DNA of 64,000 nt. Source: Thelephora terrestris (Eukaryota; Basidiomycota; Agaricomycetes; Thelephorales; Thelephoraceae). Positions 1 through 11,886 of the stretch are shown in pieces (the stretch's first letter is position 1; each line of letters starts with the position of its first letter). The stretch spans positions 2,098,501-2,162,500 of the forward strand of contig WIUZ02000006.1 of the NCBI GenBank assembly GCA_015956445.1, in the 5' to 3' direction. Below the pieces are notes generated by a model. It did no database searches. It was not told the DNA's origin and saw only the letters and a program-made list of their open reading frames with translations. Made by a program: the position numbers and the translations under genes.

Positions 1-3000
1 CCAACAGAATTCCTCCCGACAGCTGAATCTGATATTCTCGGAAAACTTCGCTATGCACGAGACGCCGAGTATCGACATGGTGACCGTGGAAATTGTCTCA
101 GGGGAACCCGTAGAACCATTCTGGATGAGATTGAATTCTGGACACGTGACCCCCGCAGGCCCCCTGTCTACTGGTTGAATGGGCTCGCAGGGACAGGGAA
201 GAGCACCATCGCCCAGACGATCGCGGAGAGGACTTTCGCGGACGGACAGCTTGGTGCTTCGTTCTTCTGTTCGCGAGACTTTGAGGACCGAAGGAACATT
301 CGGTTCATCTTCCCCACCATAGCTGTCCAACTCGCCCGGAGGCGCGCCGAGTTTCGGTCAATCTTTGTCCCCCTAGTGCGATCGGATCCAGATATCATTC
401 ACGAGTCCCTGTATGGCCAGATGGACAAGTTGTTGGTCCAACCCCTCCTAAAATCTGCCATCTCAACCGTAATCGTGATCGACGCATTGGACGAGTGCGA
501 AGATGACGAACCCACTTCGGCGATCCTGTCTGTCCTTGGACGATTTGTGAATCAGATCCCCAAAGTCAAGTTCTTCGTCACCGGTCGTCCGGAACCACGG
601 ATTCGACATGGCTTCCGTCTCCCGCTGTTGGCCAAAGCAACGGACGTGTTTGAACTTCACGAGGTCGAGCCGGATCAAATCATGAGCGACATGCAACTGT
701 TCTACAAACACAACTGCTCAGAAATCAAGAGCCGTCACCATGGGCTGGACGACTGGCCGGCCGAAGAACAGTTAAATCAACTTTGCGAACGTGCGGCAGG
801 ACTGTTTATCTATGCCATGGCTACCGTCAGGTTCATTAACCAAAACAGCAAGAACCCCAAGAAACAACTGGATCGGCTCATACAGTCACAGGAGAGCGGA
901 TTCGAGGGAAGGACCAAACTCAAGGCGAACACGACGCTCGATTCACTCTACATGTCGATTCTTCGCGAGGCTTTCAGTGACGATGACCCAGAGGATGATC
1001 TAAAGCTCCGGTCAGTTCTCGGCGCTGTGATTCTCGCCGCAAATCCGCTCTCTCCCTCCGCCATTGCTGCACTCCTAGACTTTGATCCCGGAGACGTATT
1101 CCCCCTACTGTCATCGGTGAATTCGCTCCTTGTTCTCTCGAAGATCGATCAGCCTGTTCGGCCCTTCCACAAGTCCTTTCCCGACTTCATTATCGACCCG
1201 GACCGGTGCACTAATCCAAGATTCCGCGTCCACCCTCCCGATCAACACACGGAACTTCTGGTCGGCTGTCTCAAGCTGATGAACCGAAGGCTGGAGCGTA
1301 ACATGTGCGGGCTCCCGGATGGGGTCACCAACGCAGAGGTCAAGGATCTGAAGCAGAGAACCGAACGACATGTTTGCAGGGCTTTGGAATACGCCTGTAG
1401 ATCATGGCACAAGCACCTCAAGGACACAAGGCCATTTCAGAAGCTCGAAATCACACGTGTCCTGCACCGGTTCCTGGAGGAAAAGTTTTTGTTCTGGCTA
1501 GAAGTTCTCAGCGTCCTCGGTGCCACAAGAGAAGCGGTCGATGCATTGGAAGCGACTGAAAAATGGTTAGATGTACGTTATATCTAGTTTTCAGTTGACT
1601 TCCGAAGGTTTATCAGGCTGCATCTAGGTGTCGCGGACTCTTGACCTTACCAGGGATTACTTTCGTTTCGTAGTCGCATTCTTCAGCGTCATCAACACGT
1701 CCGCACCACACATCTATGTTTCAGCACTCCCCCTATCGCCCCGAATGTCAATCGTACGCGAACTGTACAAGCAATACGCTTGTCCCTCAGCGAAGATTGT
1801 ACAAGGATTACAGGACTTGTGGAATCCGGTATATGCGAATCGTGGTTTTAAGAGGGTAGCCGCATGGTCACCGTGCAACCGGTTCATTGCTGTCGCCAGC
1901 AGGCCCGCTCGTGCCACCACAAGTGCAACGATAGAAATTCTTGACGCAGCAACTCTTGAACGACTTAACATCTTCAATTCCCCTCAAGCTCTTGGGGATC
2001 AACGGCTTGGTTTCTCCCCAGACGGTCGTACTTTGATCCAATTTGATCCAGAGAAGTTCATCAGATGGGACCTCCAGACAGGTGTCCCAGTTAGCGCTGT
2101 TTTCTCTGGAAGGTTGGTTCTGGCCCGGCAGAGCTCCTTCTCGTTTGCATATTCCACGGACGGGAAGACCCTTGCAGTTTCAGGCGCTTCATCCCAGAGC
2201 CTCACCACTATCGACACCTACGATCTCCTCTCCGGGACCTACACACGTTCTTATCACGATCCAGAAGCACGCATTGTAGCCCCGATCTGGACCCACGCTG
2301 AATGTCTTCGTTTTGTCACTGTGAAGCCAGGTTCCATCACCATGTGGGAAGCCCCATTTCTCTCGGTACACACGCCAGCAATGATTCAATCTTTCCCTAC
2401 ACCGGACGAGATTACTGATATAGAGGAGGCCGCCCAATCGAAGTGTGGGGATTTTTTGTTCCTCCCTGCTTTCTCCCAACTCGCCTTCAAAACCCAAGAT
2501 ACGATTTTCATCTGGGATGCTAAAGATTCAAGGTTCCTTCTGAAATTTGTGCCCATTCAAAACCCGTGGCCACACCAGGGGTCGTCGTTCTCCTCCGATG
2601 GTCGCTTCTTTTCACACGTAGACCTTTATGAAAATATCTATGTTTGGAAGAGGTCCCCCACCGACTACATTCTTCACCAAGTACTCCCCCTTCACTCAAC
2701 AAAACCACTCCTCTCCCCAAATGGAGAATCGATCATCGCTATCGCCCGCGCGGCGCTTCACTTATGGCACACAAGATATCATGTTCACTTACCCCCTAGA
2801 GAACCAAAAGATGAGGATGGATTCGATTTCCTTCTGGAATTTTCCCCAAATGAAGTGTTGGCAGCATCCGTACGCTTTATGGGAGACACCGTCACAATTC
2901 TCGACCTCCAGTCCGGTAATCCGCGGCTGACCATCGACACGGGTATGGAGGTTATGTGCCTGGGGGTAACGGCCAGCACTGTCGCTGTCGCCGGTGGGGG

Positions 3001-3571
3001 GAAGATTATTAATTGGAATCTGCCTGCGGAAAACTGCGCCAACGCCATGGCGAGCGTTGATGATAGCGTTCATACTACGGTGCTCGCTTGTTCAAATCTA
3101 GCCTATTCGGCTGAAAGGTCAATATCCCCTGATCTCACCCACATTGCCGTAACAGAGCGCGGAAATCCATACAATCTGCACATTCACTCCATGTCTACCG
3201 GGAAGCGACTTGTGGGTACCAAAGTACCCGATACACTGCAATGGGTCATTCTCGGTGGACGTGAGGTCTGGTGCATGGATGGCAAGGATTATGTGCGGGG
3301 ATGGAAGATTATCCAGGACGGCGGGTCTGGGATTGCCGGGCTGGAGCCCCTAGAGACAACCAAGTGCCCACCGCAGGTGTCCCCCTGGCAGTCGCGCTGC
3401 GGTTACGAGGTCACTCACGACGGGTGGGTGTTGAGCCCCACCCAGAAGCGACTCTTGTGGTTGCCACAACACTGGAGGGAATTGGGGGAACACACCACGT
3501 GGAGTGGACGGATTCTTGGGTTGAGGCATTGCGAATTACCAGAGGTTGTTATCATAGAGTTTCTCGAGTGA
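1..3571 (+). CDS. NACHT-WD40 (STAND/NLR-type) protein, 5' end outside the window
   Basis: The first exon is open from base 1, so the gene starts upstream of the window; the TTG near 175 lies inside the frame and is not a start. Exons seen: <1-1572 and 1628-3571. The 55-bp GT-AG intron at 1573-1627 is phase 0 and joins a ...KWLD end to a VSRTLDLTRDYF start. About 1,171 residues are visible. The NACHT NTPase comes first, with P-loop GLAGTGKST near residue 61 and Walker B VIVIDALDECED near residue 157. After roughly residue 570 come degenerate WD40-like blades (SPDGR, WDLQTG, IWDAKD) and a conserved end, LSPTQKRLLWLP to VVIIEFLE. In filamentous fungi such STAND proteins act as signal-dependent oligomerising switches, some in non-self recognition; ligand and effector domain are unknown here because the N terminus is missing. 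Three decayed relics of the same family lie elsewhere in the window (24785, 44180, 60941). Confidence 0.93.
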
Positions 3572-3990
3572 CCTGATGGGCAGAGCTTTCCATTCCTTCC
3601 CTCCACATGCATCTGGTTCTAGTTCTCCAGGATGCTTCGTCTCATTCAAGTTTTTGGCGGCGTTGATGTATTTCTTTGCAATTTCTACTAGTACGCAGCC
3701 CGTGTGTCGACAGATCGTTCCATTGTACATCCTCCCCTGCATCTTTACCCTGTTTCACTGTGGAAAATCTGAGGACGTCGCAAGCTGTTCGGGGGTGCGT
3801 CTTGCTGTTTCCATTGATTGCACCCGTGGGGAGAAGTCTTAATCATTCCCGAAGACATCAACGGAGTCGTTCAAATGGCAATGGAAATTTTGAACTAAAG
3901 GCATGGGCTGGAATGATCAACGCCACGTGTCCAACGATGACGCCGAAAGAACATGCACGAAGGTCTACGAAGGTATGCTTGGCAAGAGTA
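3572..3990. other. Intergenic space between convergent genes
   Basis: This stretch separates the 3' ends of the NACHT-WD40 gene (plus) and COQ6 (minus). I see no convincing gene or RNA in it; it must carry both 3' untranslated regions. Confidence 0.6.
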
Positions 3991-5942
3991 TTATCGCCTA
4001 TTCTGAGAAAAAGCGTTTCCAAGCTGCTGCAACCCAGCGCCAACGACATTCACCAACCCACTCCCCGCCACCTTAGCCGCATTGGCCACGGTGTCGAGGT
4101 TCTCCAGACTCTTCGCTGCGACGTCCCACCCCCACGCGCCACCATGCATACGAGAACCGCCTCCACCACCACCAGCGGTGACCATCAGCGCAGCCTTTAT
4201 GGTGTCCAGCTCGTTGATTACTTCCAACCCGACTGAACGTGCCCAGACCACAGGCGGCAGTGTTGTGGAGTAGAGTTTGTGGAGTTTGTCTACAGCCGCG
4301 AGAATTTTGTGGTTCTCAAGCCAACGCGCACGGGTATAGGGAAGGAGAGCCGTCCTCGAACCTACGGAAAAAGGGGTGAGCGGGCATTCATTTCTTGGAA
4401 AGAGGAACACACACCGATGTCGCCCCCTTGCAGAAGCGCCGTTTCGATGGTCTGAGCGAGCACCTGGACATCAGCCAGGCCAGCGTTGAGGCCCTGCCCT
4501 GCGAGAGGATGGACTGTATGCGCCGCATCCCCCACCAGGACTACCCTTCCACCATCGGCGATGTACGTGTCTGCATGCGAGTATCTTAAAGGGAAAGACG
4601 CCACAGTTCCAGATTGAATGGATGTAACTAAAGGCGGGAGAGACTCTGAACCTTCTGGAGGAATCCCGACTTCCCCTGTCGACAGAGCGGACGAGTAGGC
4701 AGATGTTGTAGAGATGTTGTGCGAGCGCTCTCTCCATTGGATCTCCTCCAAGGCCTCATCGGCCGTGAGAGTCTTCCGTGAGGCAACAGATGAGAGTAAA
4801 AGGTCGTGCAGGTAGCGGATCGAAACCTCTGGCAGGCGGAAAGCGGCATTAACAAAGTTTGCGAGCGCAGAGGGGTCAATAGATTTCAAGGCAGCAGCCA
4901 ATGCGGGTTTCGTGGACCAAACCATTGAGGATTCGGTTGCAGAGAGGGGGAGGAAAGCGATCGGTCCAGTCGGTAGAAAACGTTGATATGCGGTGGTATT
5001 TGGGGGTTGGAAAGGGGCGCGAGGTGCATGTGAGAGGGTAGCAACGACAGCGTGAGTGTCGTAAGCCCATCCATGGGTCGTGATTCCCGCGAATGCGCGA
5101 ACAGGGGAATTTGGTCCATCTGCACCAACCTAGAATTGAGTTAGAACGGGGGCAGAGGTCAATTCACGGAACTGACAAGAAGTCGCGTCCTGAAGGTCTG
5201 GCCATTCGACAGAGAAACCAATGACCAGCCATTTGCCCCGTCTTCTTTCCCGATGGTGGTGACTCGAACGTTGTCAAGGAGTTGAATTTCCGGGATTTGG
5301 GATAAATGCTTCAAAAGGCCCCGTTGGAGGTTGAGGTTCTCTGTCATACGAGACATCTCCTGTGCTTGCAAAGGAAGGTCTGCGGCAGAAAATGTGATCC
5401 TCGCGTCAGATACGCCGTCCCACACCTGCGGAGACGTTATGAATGCGAAGACCCCACATAACCGAAACATACCTGCATTTCCTCAATAGCACAAGTTCTA
5501 CTCTGTTCGACGCGGTCCCACGCACCGGCACCTAGTTGTAAAACGAAGTTGTAAGCCTGGCTAAGGCAGTTTACGACTTCGTTACCTTTGAGGAACTGGA
5601 TCGAACCATTCGTGAGGGAGCTCACCCGGTTCGAGAATTCATCCCCATCCATAGACCAATTCTCAATCTTGGAGAGGTCGCCGGCGTCGACAACAGTCAT
5701 CTTCAGTGATTTTCTCACAGCTTGAGAAGAACCTATACCAGGTGAGTTAGAACGAGAGACAGCTATGGAAGGTAGAATTGTAACGTACCCAGGGCACTGG
5801 CTAATGCGAGGCCAGCTGGACCACCTCCCACGATGACGACGTCCCTATCTTCAGCGTCATGGATCGTCGAATAACCGCGGAGGAAGGATGATCTTCGGCA
5901 AATCGTCGTCACGAAGAACGTCGACCGCGTCCGGGACAACAT
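3991..5942 (-). CDS. COQ6: COQ6, ubiquinone biosynthesis flavin monooxygenase
   Basis: Five exons on the minus strand close in phase: 5942-5789, 5732-5473, 5425-5177, 5129-4415 and 4361-3991, giving 582 aa. Introns are 47-56 bp, all GT-AG. The start MLSRTRSTFF is rich in Arg, Ser and Thr, as in a mitochondrial targeting peptide. It is followed by the FAD ADP-binding motif GGGPAGLALASAL. The second flavin motif, GDAAHTVHPLAGQGLNAGL, lies in exon 4, and LVGADGPNS spans the exon 3/4 junction. Coq6 is a matrix-side, inner-membrane-associated FAD monooxygenase of the coenzyme Q synthome that hydroxylates C5 of the ring precursor. The C terminus carries an unusual Gly run (near 4160) of the kind seen in fungal orthologues with loop insertions. 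It diverges from SEC6 with only 202 bp between start codons. Confidence 0.93.
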
Positions 5943-6144
5943 GATCACGGAGTGGAAGGAAGCATTTCGATCGACGGCGGCTCCCACGAAGGTCCAAGCT
6001 ACTTCGCTTCCGACCTCGTTTTTTTGTCTTTTTTCCCAGTTTGTGGCTCTGGTAGCTGCTGCATAAATCTCTCTCGCGTTCTCAATCGGACACTACTCCC
6101 TTGTTGACCCCAACCCTCTGCAGTCCTACAACCGGATCTAAGCG
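5943..6144. promoter_or_regulatory. Bidirectional promoter of COQ6 and SEC6
   Basis: The two ATG codons (5942 on minus, 6145 on plus) are 202 bp apart and point away from each other, so this stretch must hold both core promoters and both 5' leaders. It has pyrimidine-rich tracts (near 6020-6040) and no clear TATA box, which suits housekeeping genes. Confidence 0.6.
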
Positions 6145-8578
6145 ATGGCAGCGGTCGCGGTCAACTCAAACACGGCAATGTCAGCGGCTCAGGCCGTTGG
6201 CGAGTTCCTCCAATCCCCAGACGACTTGCTCAAGGCCGCCGCGTTCCGCAAGAAACTCGAGAAGGAAAAGGCTTCGATCGACACACGACTCAAGAGCGGT
6301 GTCAAAGACCAACTCGACGCTACCCGTGAAGGATTGAGGAAGTTGTACAGCACCAGGTCACATATTCAGAGCATCAAGGACGAGATGCAGGTCGTCGATG
6401 CTCTCTGTAGCGACCCAAAGAATTCTGTCAGTACGTTCGATCAAATCAGTCGGGTGAGCACACACGGTCCAGTTTTTGTTTCCTTGCGGATGCTCAGGGT
6501 ATATGCGACAGGTCTCTATGGTTCACCGTAACTTTGAGCGGACGGAAGATCTCGTCAGGAACCTTCTGGAGATGAACGCGCGAATCGGACAACTGGAGGA
6601 GATGCTTTCCGAAGGCACTCGAGATATCCTGGGTCCCGCAACCAACCTACTTGCCACACACTACCAAGTCGGACAGCTCGAAAGTTTTCGGAACGAAACC
6701 ATGAGCCAAGCGAAGAATTCTTCACCTCGGTCAAAAGCTACCCTCGCCCAATGGTTCGACCGGCTGAACAAGATCATCACTGTATTCGATGCATATATTC
6801 TCGACCTAGCCCAAAACATCCTTCCCCTCGTTCGAGCTCACCGGGAGGACGTTGTCATCAAGCTCATCAAAATTGCCGAGGTTGAGGGTAAGGCTGACGA
6901 AAGGGTAAGTGAATTCTTAGAATTTCAGGCCACTGTGGCTGATAGAGACTCGTCGAAAATCAGGCTGCTGGAATCTTGCTCGTCATGCGAGCGAAGAAAG
7001 ACTCGGCAGCGAAGTTCAAGAACATGGCTACCAGGACCCGGTTCATCAAGAACTACCGTAGCAAAATCATACAATGCATCAGGGGTTCGATTAAGGAGAG
7101 GTTCAAAGACGCGTACGAAAAGGATCTGCAGAATCCAACCGGTTTTCTCGAGAACCTTGGCTGGATGTACCAAGATATCATTCGTGTCGAGGGCGACGTC
7201 GTCAAGTGCTTCCCTGCCGATTGGAAGATATACGAACTGTACATCAGGGAGTACCACAAAACGCTGGACGAGACGATTCGGAAGATCGTTTCGGACGAAC
7301 CTGGAGCCAGCGCCCTCCTCGCACTTCACGCCTGGCTCAAGGAATATAAACAGAACATGAAGGAGCTCAACATCCCTCCGGAGTACATTCAACCGCCTTT
7401 ACTTGACGGAAAGGAACAGAGCCTCATCGACGACTATCTCGGGGTCATCGTCAAGAAATTGGACGAGTGGTCGGAAAACCTCATGAAGACGGAGGTCGAA
7501 GCGTTCACCCAACGAAAGGACCCCCCAGAGCTGGACGCGGACGGAATGTACGGAACCCAAGGAGCTGTCATCCTCTTCCAAATGATCAACCAGCAGGTCG
7601 ACTTGGCGATGGAGAGTGGTCAAGGGGTGATACTAGCTCGCGTTATTGCCGACGTCGACCGTGTCATGCGGGGTATCCAAGACCAATGGACCAAGGTCAT
7701 CGATTCCGAGATCAAGAAACAGGTAGAAAAACCGGAGGAGGTTCCCGGTGGATTGGTCGAGTACTGCATCGCCCTCGCCAACGACCAAATCAAGTGCGCC
7801 GATTACGCAGAGGCGCTCTCCGCGAGGATCGAACCACTGGTTTCGGAGAAATATAGGGTGGCTATCAACGAACGGTTGAACGACGCCATCGACGGACACC
7901 TCGACGTCGCGAAGAAGTGCACGCAGACCTTGATTAACATGATCTTCAACGATCTGAAACCGGCGACGAAGCAACTTTTCCAGCCTCCCTGGTACGACGG
8001 CATCATGACGCAGGTTATCGACACAATGAAGGACTATACAGGAGACTATAGCACCTACCTCTCCCCGACTTTGTTTGAACTACTCACCGCCGACCTACTG
8101 GATACATTCATCGTCACCTACATCACCGCCCTAGCTAACGCCCCTAAGCTCCGACTACCAGCCGCCACAGACAGGATACGGGCGGACATCGACGCGGCGT
8201 TCAGGTTCTTCGGTGCTTATAAGAAGAGTCAGGAACTGCAAGCGGACTTTGAGGTCGTGGAGATGATCCTTTCCATGCTCGAAGCCTCCAAGTCATTGGT
8301 GTTCTTGTCATATTGGTCATTCGCCAAGGTCCACGGACCGAACGTCGCTTTCGTAGAGAGCCTGATGAAGTGTCGTGGTGACTTTGACCGGTCGGCGGTG
8401 AGCGAGGTCATGGACAGTGTCAAGCGTAAGGTGAAGGAGGAAAACCTGCAGGATCGTGAGTCCCTCCTTTAGTCCTGGCTCAAGGTGCTGACGCTGTTTT
8501 ATCATAGCTCAAGAACCGACGATCATGAAGAAAATCGCGGTTCAAGGGATTTTCTACAGATTCCTCAGGAACAACTAG
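6145..8578 (+). CDS. SEC6: SEC6, exocyst complex component
   Basis: Four exons close in phase: 6145-6453, 6512-6904, 6964-8455 and 8508-8578, 754 aa in all. Introns are 58, 59 and 52 bp. The tiny last exon gives the QEPTIMKK segment expected at the Sec6 C terminus and ends in FLRNN. The N-terminal third is helical and charged (EKEKASIDTRLKSGVKDQL), followed by the Sec6 domain, with PPWYDG, DTMKDYTGDY and LLDTFIVTYITAL as recognisable segments. Length fits fungal Sec6. Sec6 is a core helical-rod subunit of the octameric exocyst that tethers secretory vesicles to the plasma membrane at the hyphal tip and septum and contacts the SNARE regulators. The start MAAVAV is the first ATG of the frame. 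Confidence 0.93.
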
Positions 8579-9746
8579 ACCGGTGCCGAAGATTTTTCCC
8601 GTTCTCTCCCTTGCATCTTCCCGTACGTCTCAATGGATCACATACCCCGCACCAGCATTCATGTACAAATAAAACTGTATTTATACATTAACTGTAGAAC
8701 AAGACAGCCCCCCAATATCTTGCTCTTTTGGATTCGCTGCCGGTATACCCGAGCTTTGTCTTATCCTCTCCAAGGTGCATACGGGATCTATACGGGATTG
8801 CAACCGCGGCTTGGTCTGAGATCTTCACAAATTGCTGCAGGAACCGAGTGGGGTATGAGAACGGCCATCCGTCAAAACAATTTTCAGAATCAGGGGACGT
8901 TGAACCATTTAAACAAAATTTGGCGTGTGTCGCAGGATGAACGGGGTAGGCCAGGCAAGATGGCAGAGAACACGTAAGTGTGCCGACAGACGTGGTGAGA
9001 GGAGGAACTCACTGTCACTGTGAAACCTGTGGCCTCAACGAACGGTCAGGATAGAACAGCGGCGGGAGCTTTATCGAAGTGTTTTCCACAGGTAATCAAA
9101 GAGACCTGAAAGCTTATCGTGGGAGGACCGGTACCGTCTCGGCGATGGTTTCCGAGGATTACACACTACAACCGATGGGTCTATAAGTGACTGACCTGTC
9201 TCGTACGCAGACCTTATATGGGGTTCTTTCGTACTGGCTCAAAGGCTTGCACAAGGCAGATGTCTCCCCTGTTGAACGAGGCCTGTCAGTCTCTGCCATG
9301 CCTTGCAAAATGCAGTAGCGCGTTGCATGTGCAGCAGACAGTTTGCAAATGCTACGCGAGTCCGAGATGTACCATCATGAGTCCCTACACTGCACCACGA
9401 GTTCCGCAATCACTGGATGCTTGGTGGGAAAAGTATGAAGCCCTTCGACGGATCCGGATAGAGCAGCGCGATGGTCCGACTCCGAACGCCCCGACAACTT
9501 GAAGTCCCGATCGTGTCCAGCCGTGTAATCCCAAGATTAGAGTGGGCCGGGAGCGCGGTTGAGAGCCTGAGTCATTCGCGCGTCGGGCAGCGTCGTTATT
9601 GGCTCTGAGTGGTCAATAGCGCGAATAAGCCGTGAGCTGGCAGCTCCTGCCAGCTCGTCCAGCACTGAGATTTAGTTCGCAGGCTCCGGTCAGTTCCGGT
9701 CAGACCGATTTTTCACTGAGCCTCAACTTTGGACGCCCCTATTATA
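8579..9746. other. Intergenic stretch, no convincing gene
   Basis: No frame here shows a recognisable domain. A minus-strand frame of about 50 codons (8690 back to about 8840) looks protein-like but is too short to call. Near 9296-9372 there is a sequence resembling part of 60561-60665 (see repeat entry). Confidence 0.5.
9295..9372 (+). repeat. Dispersed repeat fragment, related to 60561-60665
   Basis: Both places share CCTTGCAARATGCAG, then a GCARCAGACAGWTTGCA block and an ACGCG...GAGATGTA end in the same order and orientation; the second copy has about 30 extra bases in the middle. No ends or target duplication can be defined, so the element class is unknown. Confidence 0.35.
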
Positions 9747-10406
9747 ATGTTCTCTCGTTCGCTATCATCAAAAGCACTGCGGCCACTACTGGGGCGTTAC
9801 ACCGTCATTCCTTACGACATTTTTCGAGTCCAATCAGGGTCTCAAGTTGCTCTCCGGGATTTCCAGGTTCAGAAACGTTTGGGTCGCCGTTCATATGATT
9901 TACACGTCGGACCTGGAGGCATGGTCCAGCCCAGCATAGGGGATAAACTACAAGGTATAATCCTATCGATTTAGATTTCTCCGTGGCTTAATACCCGTCC
10001 ACGCAGGACCCAATGGCTGTTCCGTCCGACCAAAGGGATTGAATCTGGATGAGATTGTGGACAATTTCCCAGGATCTGATATCCTCATCTACAGGCTAGA
10101 GGAAGGTGAGCCGTACCGCAATATAAGAGACTCCTATTCTGGGCCGTTCAATGGGCGACTGGTGTTTAAGGTATTCAGCTACCCGACGATCTCGTGCTTC
10201 TGCATGAGCACACCGACCATCACGCGCTGCAATGCGCAACACCGATGACTCTCAAAAGTACGCGTTTAGCTGTCAGGAGTCCATACTCCAGTTTCGCTGA
10301 CCTTGCCCCATTAACAGGCCTGAACCAAAAACTCACAGATCTGTTTGCAACGCGGGCTGAATGCATGAGCCGCGAGGACTATTTCGCGAGATATGGCTCA
10401 GTGTAG
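9747..10406 (+). CDS. Tse2-like ADP-ribosyltransferase-fold protein (fungal family)
   Basis: Four exons close in phase: 9747-9954, 10007-10105, 10171-10257 and 10318-10406, for 160 aa; introns are 52, 65 and 60 bp. The family signature as I recall it is present: an early YDIF, a LHVGPGGMV segment, then GPNG..VRP, and a LPDDLVLLHEHTDHHALQ segment followed by PMTL, ending with a short helical tail. Fungal proteins of this type are assigned to the Tse2 ADP-ribosyltransferase toxin family, named after the Pseudomonas type VI effector. Whether the fungal members are toxic or enzymatic is not known to me. There is no signal peptide: the N terminus MFSRSLSSK is basic and could be a mitochondrial presequence. 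All exons are intact. It converges with a doubtful minus-strand gene whose stop overlaps its own by 9 bp. Confidence 0.75.
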
Positions 10407-11016
10407 CTCGGTGCAGTAGCCAACACACGTGTCCGTGAGGGCAGTGGAACCCCAACAACGCCGCCGCAAAACCGAAGGAACTCCCATCACATAGTGGTTG
10501 CCATACAGGTTCAAATCAGACATCGGACTACTCCCTTTTTTTCCTTTGGCAAGCACTTTTTCCTTGGTCAGAACGGGTTCCTGCTTGGTCGACCACTCCT
10601 CATATAACTTCTTCATCTCCGACCTCGGGGCAAAGGAATCGGCTCTCTTTTTCGTAATGCGTTGTTGCCTCGATGTTATTCACCTTTTTTCATCTTGGAA
10701 CATTGGAGTGATAGATAATCGCCTTCCTCTGCTGCAAACTGCAATGGCACCCTCGGGCCACTCGGTTTGTCCATCAACGTCAACTTTGTGCCAACCCACC
10801 TTTTTGGACCTCGTATACCTTGATGTTGTCGGAGAAGCCGTTTCTATCCTCCCCGTGAAGCTCGACAAATTTCTTCTCCTTGATCATGATAGTGCTCAAT
10901 GCTCTCCCGTTTTTCTAGGGGCGATGTGTAATTCCAGCCTACCAAAGCCTATCAAAGTCCGACCCTACCAGCGAAAGCGGAAGAGGGATATCGGTGGGGC
11001 GAAACGAACAACCCAT
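10398..11016 (-). CDS. Possible small multi-exon gene, unknown function
   Basis: A minus-strand series of exons can be drawn: 11016-10969 (MGCSFRPTDIP), 10914-10800 (STIMIKEKKFVELHGEDR), one near 10740-10684, and 10623-10398 (MKKLYEEWSTKQEP, then ASLLLYG-type text and a stop). Splice signals exist at each border. The third exon is ambiguous: an acceptor 7 bases further in gives a more protein-like reading but breaks the frame with the last exon. So either the model is wrong or the gene is frame-damaged. No family was recognised. The last exon overlaps the end of the convergent Tse2-like gene. A plus-strand frame over 10498-11058 is the competing reading and looks less like protein. Confidence 0.3.
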
Positions 11017-11886
11017 CGCCACTTTCCCAAAAGTTCAAATGAACCCAGGCGCTCCTAGTCAGAGTTTATCAACTCACAGGAGTGCGCGCGGGGGGGTCAC
11101 GCCCACCCGCTTGAAGGAAACTTTGCTTCAATGATCTCAGTCGATAAAATAACCACGTTCCTCGCCACATTTCTTTTTTTTCCCCATTACCTTGCGTCCT
11201 ATAACTCCAAATCGCGAATCTCACGTCGTCTTTGCTTTTGCTTTCGAAAGAACCAGCCCAACTATTTATATGCCCCCCTTGAGAAGCCAAAAGTGCGTCT
11301 TGAATCCACTCAAAACCGCCCAGTGATACCGGCGATCAGGGCGGCGGCGCCCTAATGGCTTACCCGCTCTTCGATTCGCAAATTCTCAATTTATTCCCCT
11401 GAGCTCAACGTTATTTCTCCTGATAGATAGAACCCTCGAATATTTTCATTCACCGCCTTGTGCAATTGTGCAACTGGGAACGTTTCATGTTTCAAGATAC
11501 ACCCGCGCAAGTCCAGAATAGCTGCCGCCAAAGGGACGCCCATCCAGGTCGTTCGAGTTGGACCACGAGGAAAGTGTAAGCTAGCTAACATACAAACGAT
11601 ATCCGTTTCCTGAACGAAAATGCCAGAGCTGAGAATAAAGGGGAAGGTATATAGTACAACACGCAAGTCCCAGCTTGAATAGAATAGAGAAAAGGAGGTT
11701 GGATGAGTGGTGAGACCAGGAAGTAAACAAGTGGTGGGGATATCAGGTATGGGGGTGTATCACTACAGAGACGATCCAGGGTTAGGGGGTAGCTCAAAAT
11801 AAGATAACATTAACAAACAAAAAAGGGAAGAGGGGGCGCGCGACGTTGGTGGTGGCAAACGCGTCGTGGAAGGGTGCGAGGCATCT
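11017..11886. other. Intergenic stretch, no gene seen
   Basis: About 870 bp between the doubtful small gene and the 3' end of the RhoGAP gene. It contains T-rich tracts (11168-11180) and no recognisable coding or RNA feature. Confidence 0.5.

Noticed and set aside
175-1587. A NACHT gene starting at the TTG near 175 and ending at 1587
   Set aside because: The frame is open to base 1, and a GT-AG intron at 1573 removes the apparent stop; the gene is longer on both sides.
8688-8840. Last exon of a minus-strand gene
   Set aside because: About 50 protein-like codons only, no upstream exon found; too little to call.
10498-11058. 186-codon plus-strand frame as a gene
   Set aside because: No domain, odd composition, and antisense to more protein-like short exons; both remain doubtful.
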